A DNA stretch of 64,000 bases, taken from contig CAYJOD010000028.1 in assembly GCA_964371655.1 (NCBI GenBank), positions 1 through 64,000 on the forward strand. Direction: 5' to 3'. The DNA comes from CAZGSN01 sp964371655 (GTDB taxonomy: Bacteria; Desulfobacterota; Binatia; HRBIN30). Shown here piece by piece: positions 51,040 through 59,227 of the stretch. Each line of letters starts with the position of its first letter. Position 1 is the stretch's first letter. The notes below the pieces were generated by a model. It saw only the letters and a list, made by a program, of their open reading frames with translations. It ran no database searches and was not told the origin of the DNA. Both the position numbers and the translations under genes were made by a program.

Positions 51040-52330
51040 CTATATTCCGCAAGGATTTTTCGGCGCAAAACTGCAACCCCCCTCCGAAGGTTGCAGTTTT
51101 TCGTTCCCGAGCTCCCACTTGGGCCAGCACCGAGGGTGCCGACAGCATGGCAAGCTGGTCATCGATACGGCTCGCCAGGAAGCGGCCGTAGTGCTGCTCA
51201 ATCATGGCCACAGACGTGCCACAGTACTCAGCAATGAACTTCAGGTTCAGCCCTTTGGTGAGCGCCACGCTGATGAATGTGTGCTTGGTGGCGTAAAATT
51301 TCCGTGGTCGAATCTTCGTCCCAGTCAGGACCCTGCGCCAGTGATCCTTCGGCCACTCCCGTTGCTCGATCGGCCCACCATTCTTCGCGTTGACGAAGAC
51401 GTAGGTCTCTTCAGTTGCGTGCAACGGGCGTAGCCGTCGCAATGCCTCTCGCACCTCGGGGAGGAGCTTGATGGTGCGCTCGCTCTTCTGTGTCTTCGTC
51501 GCTCCCTCACTCCCGAGGTACCGTGATAGCCGAATGGTGGCGATTCCTTGCTCGGCGTCGACGTCGCCCCAGCGCAGGGCGACCGCCTCGGACGGGCGGG
51601 CGCCGGTGTGAAATAGGAACAACACGAACGGGTAGTAGAACGGATCCCTCTTGCGAAACCACTTGAGGATCTTGTCTCTCTCTTCTTCAGTGAAAGGATC
51701 TGCCGGCCGTTTTGCAAGCCGCGGCCAAGTCAGGGCGGTGAATGGATCTCGATCAATGAGAAAGTCGATTGTTCGTACTTCGCGCATCATGGCTCGGAAC
51801 GACGAGTCCATGATGTTGCGCACTGTCTTGATCGACAGACCACGGCCAACGAGCTTCTCTTGCAACTGTTGCAGGATCTTGGCGGTGACGTCGGTGACCA
51901 GCAACTCGCCGATGGGTCGTGGGCTCCCAGCGCCGATCTTGACGGCTACCGGCAACACGGAACGCGTCATGTTCTGCCGGTAGTCTCGGTTTGTGGCAGT
52001 GCGAACAAACGGCGGCTGCTTACGCTTGATCCACTCGTCGTAGTATTCCTTCACCGTCGGGATGCTTTGTGCTGGCGCGTCCACCGCCGTTTCGGTCTCG
52101 GCCGGCCGGAATTCACGAGCATGGCTGCCGTTCGGGAAGTAGTGCAGATAGCGATCCGCCGTGAATTGGTTCGCTCGGATCTCGGCGGTAATCAGATCGG
52201 CCAGGCGATCGAGCTGGCTGCGGTTCTTGGCCGTATCCGGTAGACCAGTGCCCTCCCAGTATCGGCGTCCGTTCCAGTGGACGCTGAGTGCCAGCCTTCC
52301 GTGCTGGTTAGCTTTGATCTTACAGCCCAT
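51002..52330 (-). CDS. tyrosine recombinase at tRNA-Glu
   Basis: Phage-type integrase of 442 residues. N-terminal ANQHGRLALSVHWNGRRYWE arm domain, core-binding domain around SIPTVKEYYDEWIKRKQPPF, catalytic domain with Arg in FLFHTGARPSEAVALRW, KFYATKHTFISVAL in the place of HxxR (YxxK here), and nucleophile Tyr in MIEQHYGRF. The last residues, SPTGFEPVLPT, are encoded by the antisense of the tRNA-Glu T-arm, so the gene ends inside its own attachment site. It overlaps the HTH gene upstream by 11 bases. No second att copy was found to the right. Confidence 0.9.
   Translation of the reverse strand: MGCKIKANQHGRLALSVHWNGRRYWEGTGLPDTAKNRSQLDRLADLITAEIRANQFTADRYLHYFPNGSHAREFRPAETETAVDAPAQSIPTVKEYYDEWIKRKQPPFVRTATNRDYRQNMTRSVLPVAVKIGAGSPRPIGELLVTDVTAKILQQLQEKLVGRGLSIKTVRNIMDSSFRAMMREVRTIDFLIDRDPFTALTWPRLAKRPADPFTEEERDKILKWFRKRDPFYYPFVLFLFHTGARPSEAVALRWGDVDAEQGIATIRLSRYLGSEGATKTQKSERTIKLLPEVREALRRLRPLHATEETYVFVNAKNGGPIEQREWPKDHWRRVLTGTKIRPRKFYATKHTFISVALTKGLNLKFIAEYCGTSVAMIEQHYGRFLASRIDDQLAMLSAPSVLAQVGARERKTATFGGGLQFCAEKSLRNIVSPTGFEPVLPT
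51067..51101 (+). terminator. tRNA-Glu terminator
   Basis: AAAACTGCAACC, loop CCCCTCCGAA, GGTTGCAGTTTT then T: an intrinsic terminator 28 bases after tRNA-Glu. It lies within the C-terminal codons of the opposite-strand recombinase. Confidence 0.75.
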
Positions 52331-52598
52331 TCTCCTTGCTGCGCACCGCAGGAATCAATGAGAGGTCAACGCTACAGTGGCCCTTGCTCCGCCGGATCAC
52401 AGTGTGTTGTGCGAACTTACGCCCTTCAACCCACTGAATCACCGCATCCCGCTTGAAGAGCGGCGTGGAGCCTCTCGGTCGGAAGTAGTGCACCGCGTCG
52501 CGGAACACGCCGCGCGACATCATGTTGCGAACGGTCTTTGGCGCTTTTCGGATCAATGCGGCCACTTCTCCAATTGTCAGGTACTCGGGCTCGTGCAT
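52320..52598 (-). CDS. AlpA/excisionase-like HTH protein
   Basis: Ninety-two residues with EYLTIGEVAALIRKAPKTVR and FRPRGSTPLFKRDAVIQWVE, the typical short MerR/AlpA HTH that reads out next to tyrosine recombinases. It precedes and overlaps the recombinase gene. The extra tail (VIRRSKGHCSVDLSLIPAVR) is not part of the HTH. Confidence 0.82.
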   Translation of the reverse strand: MHEPEYLTIGEVAALIRKAPKTVRNMMSRGVFRDAVHYFRPRGSTPLFKRDAVIQWVEGRKFAQHTVIRRSKGHCSVDLSLIPAVRSKENGL

Positions 52599-52676
52599 CT
52601 CATCCGTCCCTTTCAGGACAGATGAGCAAATCCGGGAGTGGAATCAACGAGGTCCTTTACTGCGAGAATTTCTTCT

Positions 52677-53057
52677 TCACGAGAGATCGGTGAGTCCGAG
52701 ACTGATCTTGATAGCTCGATCCACCTTGGTGAGGGTCGTAGGTCGGGCCACGCCCAGTCGTTTCAGAAGACGGCCTTTATCGACAGACCGAATCTGATCG
52801 AGGCGGACAACGGAGTCAACCGTGAGTCCAGCCTCGGGCGCTTGGATGAGCACGTTGGTACGATGCACGGGGAGCTGAAACCTAGACGTGATCGCAGCGA
52901 CGATCGTGACGTTGCTGAAACGGTTTCCGATGTCGTTCTGAATGATCATCGCCGGGTGCGTTTTCTTGATCTCACTCCCCTCCGTTGGGTCGAAGCGCAC
53001 CAAATACACGCTGCCGCGTTTCGGAAATGGATTCACTCTTTTTCCGCTGCTACCCAT
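52677..53057 (-). CDS. mazF: MazF/PemK-type endoribonuclease toxin
   Basis: A 126-residue MazF-family toxin: PKRGSVYLVRFDPTEGSEIK, then KTHPAMIIQNDIGNRFSNVT, VVRLDQIRSVDKGRLLKRLG, with conserved Arg, Thr and Gln/Asp positions of the family. ATG 53057 overlaps the end of the antitoxin gene by 25 bases. Cleaves RNA at short motifs when unbound. Confidence 0.9.
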   Translation of the reverse strand: MGSSGKRVNPFPKRGSVYLVRFDPTEGSEIKKTHPAMIIQNDIGNRFSNVTIVAAITSRFQLPVHRTNVLIQAPEAGLTVDSVVRLDQIRSVDKGRLLKRLGVARPTTLTKVDRAIKISLGLTDLS

Positions 53058-53281
53058 GCTTCTTCGTCTAGGAGAAACCACTCGTCTGCCAGCTGACGAT
53101 TGATCTGGTTTTCCCGCAGATATCCTTCCTTGAGTTCCTTGCGAAGCCGGGCCTTGGCGGTTCGCTTGGCCTGCTCTCTAACTGCTTCGTCGATAAAGCG
53201 ACTGCGATCACCCTTTGGGGCGACGCGGTCAAGCAGCCTCACGGTGTCCGCCGGCAGCGTGATGTTGATTCGTTGGTGCAT
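53033..53281 (-). CDS. mazE: ribbon-helix-helix antitoxin (MazE-like)
   Basis: Eighty-two residues: MHQRINITLPADTVRLLDRV, then GDRSRFIDEAVREQAKRTAK, a ribbon-helix-helix DNA-binding fold, then a charged helix ending LDEEAWVAAEKE that would bind the toxin. AGGAGG lies seven bases before ATG 53281. First gene of the pair, with the toxin overlapping. Confidence 0.87.
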   Translation of the reverse strand: MHQRINITLPADTVRLLDRVAPKGDRSRFIDEAVREQAKRTAKARLRKELKEGYLRENQINRQLADEWFLLDEEAWVAAEKE

Positions 53282-53920
53282 GTGGGTACCTCCTGCCATT
53301 CGACCATGATACACACCATCGGTGTGGATCGTCAAATCCGACTGGCCGGCCATCGCATCGAAGGGACGGCCACTGTCGGAATGGCGGGAAAGCGCGGCTC
53401 TCGCATTTCGCGCCGACTGCTCGAAACGACAGAGCGATGAGGGTATATATCAGCGCATCGTCGATAGACCTATTCTTTCCTTTCAGCATTCCGATCCGAC
53501 GCTCACCAATGTCCAGGAAACCGAGGGTGGCGAGGGAAACGATCTGGTCCTGTCAGCCTTGGTGAAGCGGGACCCAGGCGCGGATTCAGACCACGGACGC
53601 CGAATCAGCGCGCTGTGGGCCGACCAGTTAGATCGTGTTTCCCGTCGCGCTCTCGAAATGACCCGCCTCTCGACCAACTGTACCGTGCTTCACGTCGACG
53701 TTCGGGCCACGTTGATTTTTCGGTGGGCGAATTCTCAAATTGCACTAGCCGATCGCATCATTGACGATCGCCTCAACGGTCGGACTGTCGCCGAAATAGA
53801 TACTGCGGCACCGCCGCATCTCCTTTTGCGAACGAAAAACGACTGCAACGGTTGCAGTTCGAAAGCGACGTTATATCCCGTCCGGAGCGGAGTCTTGCGA
53901 GTGCCGGATGTATCCTTCGA
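53282..53920. other. gap without a recognisable gene
   Basis: A plus-strand frame of 242 codons crosses this stretch (53322-54050) but has no family likeness and runs into the DUF5615 remnant. I see only a short inverted repeat around 53835-53860 (AACGACTGCAACGGTTGCAG). Probably decayed element DNA. Confidence 0.4.
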
Positions 53921-54241
53921 CATGCCCTCGGCGGTTACGATTGCACCCTGCTGCAACTCGCCACCCAGCCTGGCCAGGACTTGGATGCAGACCTTCGCCT
54001 ATTGCGTTGCGGCGATATCCACGAGTCGAATGATTCCCCCGTGTGGTTGATTGCGCACAACCGCCAATTCCCCGAAATCCTTGTCGAGGGTGACCAGCAC
54101 TCGCCCGTCGCGTTCCGCGCTTGCGAGGATCTCTTCGTCACCAGGGTCCTCCGACCAACTGCGAGCCCAGACCAGGTCGTGGCCGGTGGCCTCGATCTCT
54201 CTAACGCCGCCCCAGACGCACGTATCGAGCAGTAGCTTCAT
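53921..54241 (-). pseudogene. DUF5615 PIN-like toxin with an in-frame amber codon
   Basis: Begins MKLLLDTCVWGGVREIEATG, continues GHDLVWARSWSEDPGDEEIL and RVLVTLDKDFGELAVVR (DUF5615 hallmark), then GIIRLVDIAATQ and TAG at 53999-54001. The same frame goes on with AKVCIQVLARLGGELQQGAI and VTAE, as intact family members do. So one nonsense codon interrupts the toxin, removing the last quarter. The ATG overlaps the stop of the DUF433 gene. Confidence 0.75.
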
Positions 54242-54483
54242 GCCTCGACGACGAACGGTTCAACTCGTTCGTGACCGACAAGTCGTCGTGCGTACAGGAG
54301 ACACGCTTGAATGTCCTCGCGTTCCAACCACGGGTAACCGGCAAGTAATGTCTCTGCGCTGTCACCGGCGGCAAGCATCCCGAGCACATGCTCGACAGCT
54401 AGCCGCCGGCCACGGATGATCGGTTTGCCGGCGAAAATCTTGGGGCTCACGGTGATGCGCTGCAAGAGATTGTCTTCGTCCAT
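54238..54483 (-). CDS. DUF433 antitoxin
   Basis: Eighty-one residues: LLQRITVSPKIFAGKPIIRG, RRLAVEHVLGMLAAGDSAET and LLAGYPWLEREDIQACLLYA form a DUF433 domain, the usual antitoxin partner of DUF5615. ATG 54483 follows AAAGGA; the frame is open upstream into repeat DNA. The stop overlaps the toxin start. Confidence 0.87.
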   Translation of the reverse strand: MDEDNLLQRITVSPKIFAGKPIIRGRRLAVEHVLGMLAAGDSAETLLAGYPWLEREDIQACLLYARRLVGHERVEPFVVEA

Positions 54484-54574
54484 GCGCATCCTTTCCGAGC
54501 GCCTGTGATGCACCATCGCAGGCCCCGATGGAAACCCCGGTGCCAACCATGGCGCCGGCTTTGCACGCCAATTC

Positions 54575-54599
54575 CTTGCCCGTGCCCTTGCCGTTGCCC
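54575..54599. repeat. 25-bp TTGCCCGTGCCC repeat, copy 2
   Basis: Identical over 25 bases to 33810-33834 (CTTGCCCGTGCCCTTGCCGT then TGCCC). Both copies are next to toxin or defence-type genes; meaning unknown. Confidence 0.6.
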
Positions 54600-54683
54600 A
54601 TGCCCAGTACCGTATGTTTACACGCTGGTTGCGCAACCGTTCAGCATCCATAGGGGAAGGTACCCATCCCCGCCGAGCTCGCT

Positions 54684-55109
54684 TCACGGCGATAGGCTGT
54701 TGTTATCCTTGGGGACAATACCCTGCTGGCGGAGCCGACGATCCAAGGTCATACGACTCATTCCCAGTAGCTGCGCGGCGTCGTCGCGACTACCGTCGCT
54801 GCATTCAAGCGCCTTCAACAACCGCTTTTGCTCAGTGCTCGATAGCGCCGATTTGCGACGCTTACGGCGGTGGTTCGCGGGCCGGCTGCGACGCGCATTG
54901 GCTTGCTTGGCCGGGAGCGGCCGCGTGCTGTATTGCCGATCCGTCGGGCGCGCCTCTACGTCGGACGAAGAATAGCCTCGTGGTGGTCGCTGCGACCGAT
55001 CGACTTCGCCTTGCACGGCCGCGTTGGTTCGTGCTTGCCATTGGTCGCGGTAAACATTGCGGCGCGGGGTGCACGCGGACAAACAAGGAAACACGAGCAG
55101 ACACACCAT
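54684..55109 (-). CDS. small protein with lipobox-like start and Fis-type HTH
   Basis: From ATG 55109 the 141-residue product begins MVCLLVFPCLSAC, looking like a lipoprotein signal, then a basic Gln/Arg/Ser-rich linker, and ends with a Fis-family helix-turn-helix (LLKALECSDGSRDDAAQLLG, then MSRMTLDRRLRQQG) like the C-terminus of NtrC-type activators. A membrane-anchored HTH is odd; the frame opens upstream to 55223, so the start and even reality of the N-terminal half are uncertain. The HTH is convincing. It may be the tail of a decayed sigma54 activator. Confidence 0.5.
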   Translation of the reverse strand: MVCLLVFPCLSACTPRRNVYRDQWQARTNAAVQGEVDRSQRPPRGYSSSDVEARPTDRQYSTRPLPAKQANARRSRPANHRRKRRKSALSSTEQKRLLKALECSDGSRDDAAQLLGMSRMTLDRRLRQQGIVPKDNNSLSP

Positions 55110-55581
55110 GGCAGCCTTACCACCCGGCCGAAGAAACCGGGCACTCCTACCGGCGCAAACTCTTTGCGTAGCTAGGTTCATGGATGGTCTATGCACTCGA
55201 CCTGGACGTCGACCCCATTGCACTGACTTGGAAGGCGATAGTAACCGAGAGGCTCACCATGCGCCTCTTTACCGCAGCATGCGCCGTCGTGTCGATCGCT
55301 AGACGGTAGGTTTCGAGACACACCTGAATTTTGCTTCATTATCCCGGCGCTCTCCCAAGGTGAGCGGGAGGAACACAAGCCTCCCTTTCCGAGAGCGTTA
55401 GTCCCTTACGGGAAAGTCTTGAACAGTACGCAAAGAAACTCGAAGACCGAAAACGGGAAACCGGAAGCAGGAAACTGGTCAATTTAACCGGTTTTCCATC
55501 TCCGGTTTTCGGTTTCATGTTTTCCATTTCTTCCTGTTCGGTTCCGGCTCCGTCGAGTTAGGGTGACGGCCGGCGGGGTCT
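55110..55581. other. gap: palindromic repeats only
   Basis: Includes the inverted repeat CCGAAAACGGGAAACCGG against CCGGTTTTCCATCTCCGG (about 55448-55520), related to the interior of the element at 22.3 kb. No gene seen. Confidence 0.45.
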
Positions 55582-57972
55582 TCATTGCGCGCTCCATGTT
55601 CGCTGGTGTCGTCCAGAAGAAAGGGTGTCGGTGGTGCCGTCGGGCAGCACCAGCTCCGCTTCCGTGCCCGGCGGCACGCTCACCTCGATGCTGCCGTGAT
55701 CGTCCTGGTTCCGCTCCCAGGCAATCGCGATGCGGCCGTGCGGCGAATCGTGGTGCGTGCGTGCCGCGCTAATGCCGCCGCCCGGCCGTGGGGCGACCCG
55801 GAAGCGGCGGTAGCCCGCGTCGAGGATCTGCAGACCGGCCACATATCGGTGCAAGAACGAGATGACGGCACCTTTGCTGTAGTGATTGAGCGACGCGTGC
55901 GCGACGCCGTCGGCATCGATGCCATCCCACTCCTCCCAAATCGTGGTGGCGCCACGCGCGATCATGAGCAGCCACGACGGCGACGTGTCCTGCAAGAGCA
56001 GCTCGTACGCGACATTTAGGTGGCCATTTTCGGCGAGGACCGGCAGTAGAAACGGCGTCGCCAGGAATCCGGTTCCCAAATGACCTCCGGCCGCACCAAT
56101 GAGCGCCACCAGATCGCTCGCGGTTCGCGCGCGCAGCTCCGTCGGAACGAGATCGAAATGGAGGGCGCGGACCAGGGTTGCCTGCGTGTGCGGCGCAATG
56201 CGGCCGTCGTGGCCGATGAACTCGCGCTGCCACGCCGCACGCACCTGCTCCGCCAGCAGATGGTAGCGCGCCGCCTCGTCCATGCGTCCGAGCACGCCGG
56301 CGGTTTGCGCGAGCTCGTGTGCAGATCGCCACAGGTACGCCGTTGCGAGCGCCCCGTGATCGCTGGTTACGGCGAGACTGATCGCATCCGTCAGCGATTG
56401 CCCGGGCTCGAGCCACTCGCCGAAGTGAAAGCCGGAGTCCCAGATGTAGCGCTCGTGGACAGCAGGTTCGGCGCAACGCTCGGCGCGCGCGGGGTGGCGG
56501 CCCGTCGCCGCGGCTTGCTCGGCAAAGCCTACCCATGCCGTCATCGACTGCCATTGCTCGGCAAGGATCCGCGCGTCGCCCGTGGCGCGGTAGATTTCCC
56601 AGGGGACGTGCACGGCTGCATCGCCCCAGCCGGCTGAGCCGACCAGCGTCTTCCAGTACGCGGGCTCGCGGTCGTCCATGGGGTGCGGCTCCGGAACCAG
56701 GTTGGTGACGGCGCCGTTCTCCCATTGCTCCGCCGCAAGGTCGCGCAGCCATTTTGTCGAGAAGCCGGCGACATCGTACAAATACGCCGCCGTTTCGACG
56801 TAGACCTGCCAGTCACCGGTCCAACCGGCGCGCTCGCGCGTCGGGCAATCCGTGGGAATGTCGCAGGCGTTGCCGCGGAAGCTCCACTCGGCGACGCGGT
56901 GCATTGCATTGAGCCGTTCGTCCGAGCACGCAAAGGAGCCGATGCAACGAAAATCGGTGTGCACCACGATGCTGGTGATGTCGTCGATCGCCAGCGGCCC
57001 CGGATGTCCCGCGATGCGCACGAACTGGAAGCCCTTGGTGCTGTGACGCGGCTCGAACCCATCTCCATCGATGCCGGCGGAGATCACCGTGTCCACCTGG
57101 AAGGTGACCGAGTCGTCCGCCGCTGCCGACGTCCCGCTGGCAATGTTGTGCTGCGTGACGTCGCCGTCGCGGTCGAGAGCTTCGCCGTAGGTCAAGGACA
57201 CTCGCGTGCCGGCGGGCCCGAGATTCCCAAGGCGCACCCAACCGTTGCTGTTCTGGCCGAAGTCGACGACCCAGCGCCGCGACGCGACCTCGCGCATCGA
57301 CACGGCGCGCAGCTGCTCGACGCGGCGCACCGGCGGCGCCGGCGAGCTGCAGAGCTCGCGAAAGCCGTATTCCGCAACGCGCACGGCGTTCCACGACGAG
57401 CGGTCGGTGCCAGGCTCGGCCCATCCGGGAACGCGCAACCGCAGGTCGTGCACTTCCCCGGCAATCAGGTCGGCGCGCAGGATGTGGCTCGCACGCGAAC
57501 GCCAACTTGCATCGGTTCCGAAGCTGACGACGTCACCCGACTTCAGCGTGACGACGAGTTGCGCAAGCAACGCCGTGGTGCGGCCGTAGTCATCGACGCG
57601 ACGGGCTATACCGTTCTGACCACGCCACCAGCCGTCGCTGAGAATCGCGCCGAGCGCGTTGCGACCCTGGCGCACAAGGTCGGTGACGTCGAACCTCTGT
57701 ACCTGCAGTCGCTTGCGGTAGGCGGTGAATCCCGGTGTGAGCTCGCAGTCGCCGACGCGCGTTCCGTTGATGAACGCCTCATACAGGCCGTGGGCCGTGG
57801 CGTGCAGGTGCGCGCTCTCAATCGCTGCATGGATCTCTAGCTCACCGACCAAATGGTACGCAGGTCGCTGCCGTTCGAGCGCGCCAGCGGGCTCGACGGG
57901 TTCAATCCAGCAGGCATCCTGGATCTCAGGCGGCGAAATTGGCGGCGTTGCAAGTCGGGTTTTCTTCTTCAT
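55582..57972 (-). CDS. alpha-L-rhamnosidase (GH78)
   Basis: A 796-residue inverting glycosidase that removes terminal alpha-L-rhamnose. Order of domains: N-terminal beta domain with ATAHGLYEAFINGTRVGDCE and TPGFTAYRKRLQVQRFDVTD, LSDGWWRGQNG, a second beta domain (WVVDFGQNSNGWVRLGNLGP), the (alpha/alpha)6 catalytic domain with DIPTDCPTRERAGWTGDWQV, whose acidic residues are the family signature, and a C-terminal beta domain (FRVAPRPGGGISAARTHHDS). No signal peptide is seen, so probably cytoplasmic. It is a stand-alone gene. Confidence 0.93.
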   Translation of the reverse strand: MKKKTRLATPPISPPEIQDACWIEPVEPAGALERQRPAYHLVGELEIHAAIESAHLHATAHGLYEAFINGTRVGDCELTPGFTAYRKRLQVQRFDVTDLVRQGRNALGAILSDGWWRGQNGIARRVDDYGRTTALLAQLVVTLKSGDVVSFGTDASWRSRASHILRADLIAGEVHDLRLRVPGWAEPGTDRSSWNAVRVAEYGFRELCSSPAPPVRRVEQLRAVSMREVASRRWVVDFGQNSNGWVRLGNLGPAGTRVSLTYGEALDRDGDVTQHNIASGTSAAADDSVTFQVDTVISAGIDGDGFEPRHSTKGFQFVRIAGHPGPLAIDDITSIVVHTDFRCIGSFACSDERLNAMHRVAEWSFRGNACDIPTDCPTRERAGWTGDWQVYVETAAYLYDVAGFSTKWLRDLAAEQWENGAVTNLVPEPHPMDDREPAYWKTLVGSAGWGDAAVHVPWEIYRATGDARILAEQWQSMTAWVGFAEQAAATGRHPARAERCAEPAVHERYIWDSGFHFGEWLEPGQSLTDAISLAVTSDHGALATAYLWRSAHELAQTAGVLGRMDEAARYHLLAEQVRAAWQREFIGHDGRIAPHTQATLVRALHFDLVPTELRARTASDLVALIGAAGGHLGTGFLATPFLLPVLAENGHLNVAYELLLQDTSPSWLLMIARGATTIWEEWDGIDADGVAHASLNHYSKGAVISFLHRYVAGLQILDAGYRRFRVAPRPGGGISAARTHHDSPHGRIAIAWERNQDDHGSIEVSVPPGTEAELVLPDGTTDTLSSGRHQRTWSAQ

Positions 57973-58396
57973 CGAATCCCCAGTTCGAATCCAACGAGGC
58001 TTTGGGCGCGACGGAACTATTCGGTTCTGGCGGCCGACGACCGAGTAGCATGTAGCATGCTAGACAGCCTTCGCACCTCCCAGCCGGAAGAGGACAATTG
58101 AACCGGTAGAGTAGAGGAGTGAGCGATGTGGTCAGCCGAGGCCACATGGACTCACTCCCCCCTCGTCGAACCGAACACGCAGATTTCGCGCATCCGGCTC
58201 TCGCAGCAACTCTCAGTCGGAGGCTCGCAGGTCGTTGACGGCTTACCTTTCCGATCCGTGAAATCCGTGTGATCCGTGGTTCAGGACGATTCAGCTCATC
58301 TATGGTCTTGTGGCCTTCGAGAGTGCTCAGCTCGTCGATTCCTTTGTCCTTCCCCATCTGAGTCATCTGCGTCATCTGCGGATTCTTTCTTTCGGA
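57973..58396. other. gap: hairpin and repeats
   Basis: Holds an imperfect inverted repeat GAGTGAGCGATGTGG against CCACATGGACTCACTC (about 58117-58158), direct runs of ATCCGTG (58254-58280) and CATCTGCGTCATCTGCGG (about 58360-58383). No gene recognised. Confidence 0.45.
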
Positions 58397-59146
58397 TTAC
58401 GGCTGATCGATCGCTCTTTCTTCTTCTCGGCTTGCGTCAACGTCAGATAGTTTTCGTTGGTTACTACGTGGCCGCCCGCTCTTGCTTTCCAGATCGCGCC
58501 GCGCGTTGCCCGCGACGGTGCCGCCCGAGTGAGCAGCACGCCTATTCTCTACGAGCCCTTGGACATCGCGGTTGCGTGCGATCTCTGTCGTGGATGCCTC
58601 GCCCAGCATGGAGAAGATCAGCTCCAGATCGGTCATATGATCGCGCAGGTTCTGACGCTTCAATCCCTTGAGCTTGGTGTACTCGCTCGGCGTCAGGCCG
58701 AAGGTGGCCTTCGAGATCTCCGCCGTGAGAATCGCGTATTCGCGCTGCTCTCTGACACCGCGCTGCTTCCACTCGTCGGCTAGCTCGTCGCGGATGGCGA
58801 TCGAGCGTATGCGCTTCTCGATCCAATCGGCCGAGTAACCCTTGGCCACGTAGAGGGCGCGAGCCCGCTTCGTCGCCAGCTCGGGGTCTTCGATCTCCTG
58901 AATGCGCTCATAGCCGACCTTAGCCAGCCAGCGCTTGAACGGCTCGGCCTTCGGGCTTGGGATCGATTGGATCAGGCGGAACAGGCCTTCGGTGTTGGCG
59001 CAGTTGAGCCTTTGCGGGCCGCCATCTGTGACAATCGAAAGGGGGGTGGCAATTTGCCCCCACCCTTTGGCCAGCTCCGGATCGCGGCGCCGCATGTCCT
59101 TGAGATAGCCTTGCGGATCAACCGAATCGGACAATGCGGCGATCAC
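58397..59146 (-). CDS. BRO-N/antirepressor-type phage protein, 5' end damaged
   Basis: Reads IAALSDSVDPQGYLKDMRRR, GWGQIATPLSIVTDGGPQRL, then LIQSIPSPKAEPFKRWLAKV and GYERIQEIEDPELATKRARA, a well-known BRO-N-type phage antirepressor family. From GTG 59146 the protein is 249 residues, but the family match continues upstream in the same frame to 59218 (IALFQRKEIRRTIHNDEWWF VVADV), ending at a TAA at 59225-59227 with no ATG in between. So either an ATT/GTG start is used or the start codon has been lost. The C-terminus (RNQRKLSDVDASREEERAID) is charged. A phage or island remnant. Confidence 0.8.
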   Translation of the reverse strand: MIAALSDSVDPQGYLKDMRRRDPELAKGWGQIATPLSIVTDGGPQRLNCANTEGLFRLIQSIPSPKAEPFKRWLAKVGYERIQEIEDPELATKRARALYVAKGYSADWIEKRIRSIAIRDELADEWKQRGVREQREYAILTAEISKATFGLTPSEYTKLKGLKRQNLRDHMTDLELIFSMLGEASTTEIARNRDVQGLVENRRAAHSGGTVAGNARRDLESKSGRPRSNQRKLSDVDASREEERAIDQP

Positions 59147-59227
59147 ATCGGCGACAACGAACCACCATTCGTCGTTGTGAATCGTGCGGCGGATTTCCTT
59201 CCGCTGAAAGAGAGCAATACGGGTTTA

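Noticed and set aside
53322..54050. 242-codon plus-strand frame
   Set aside because: Runs antisense into the DUF5615 remnant and lacks any recognisable motif.
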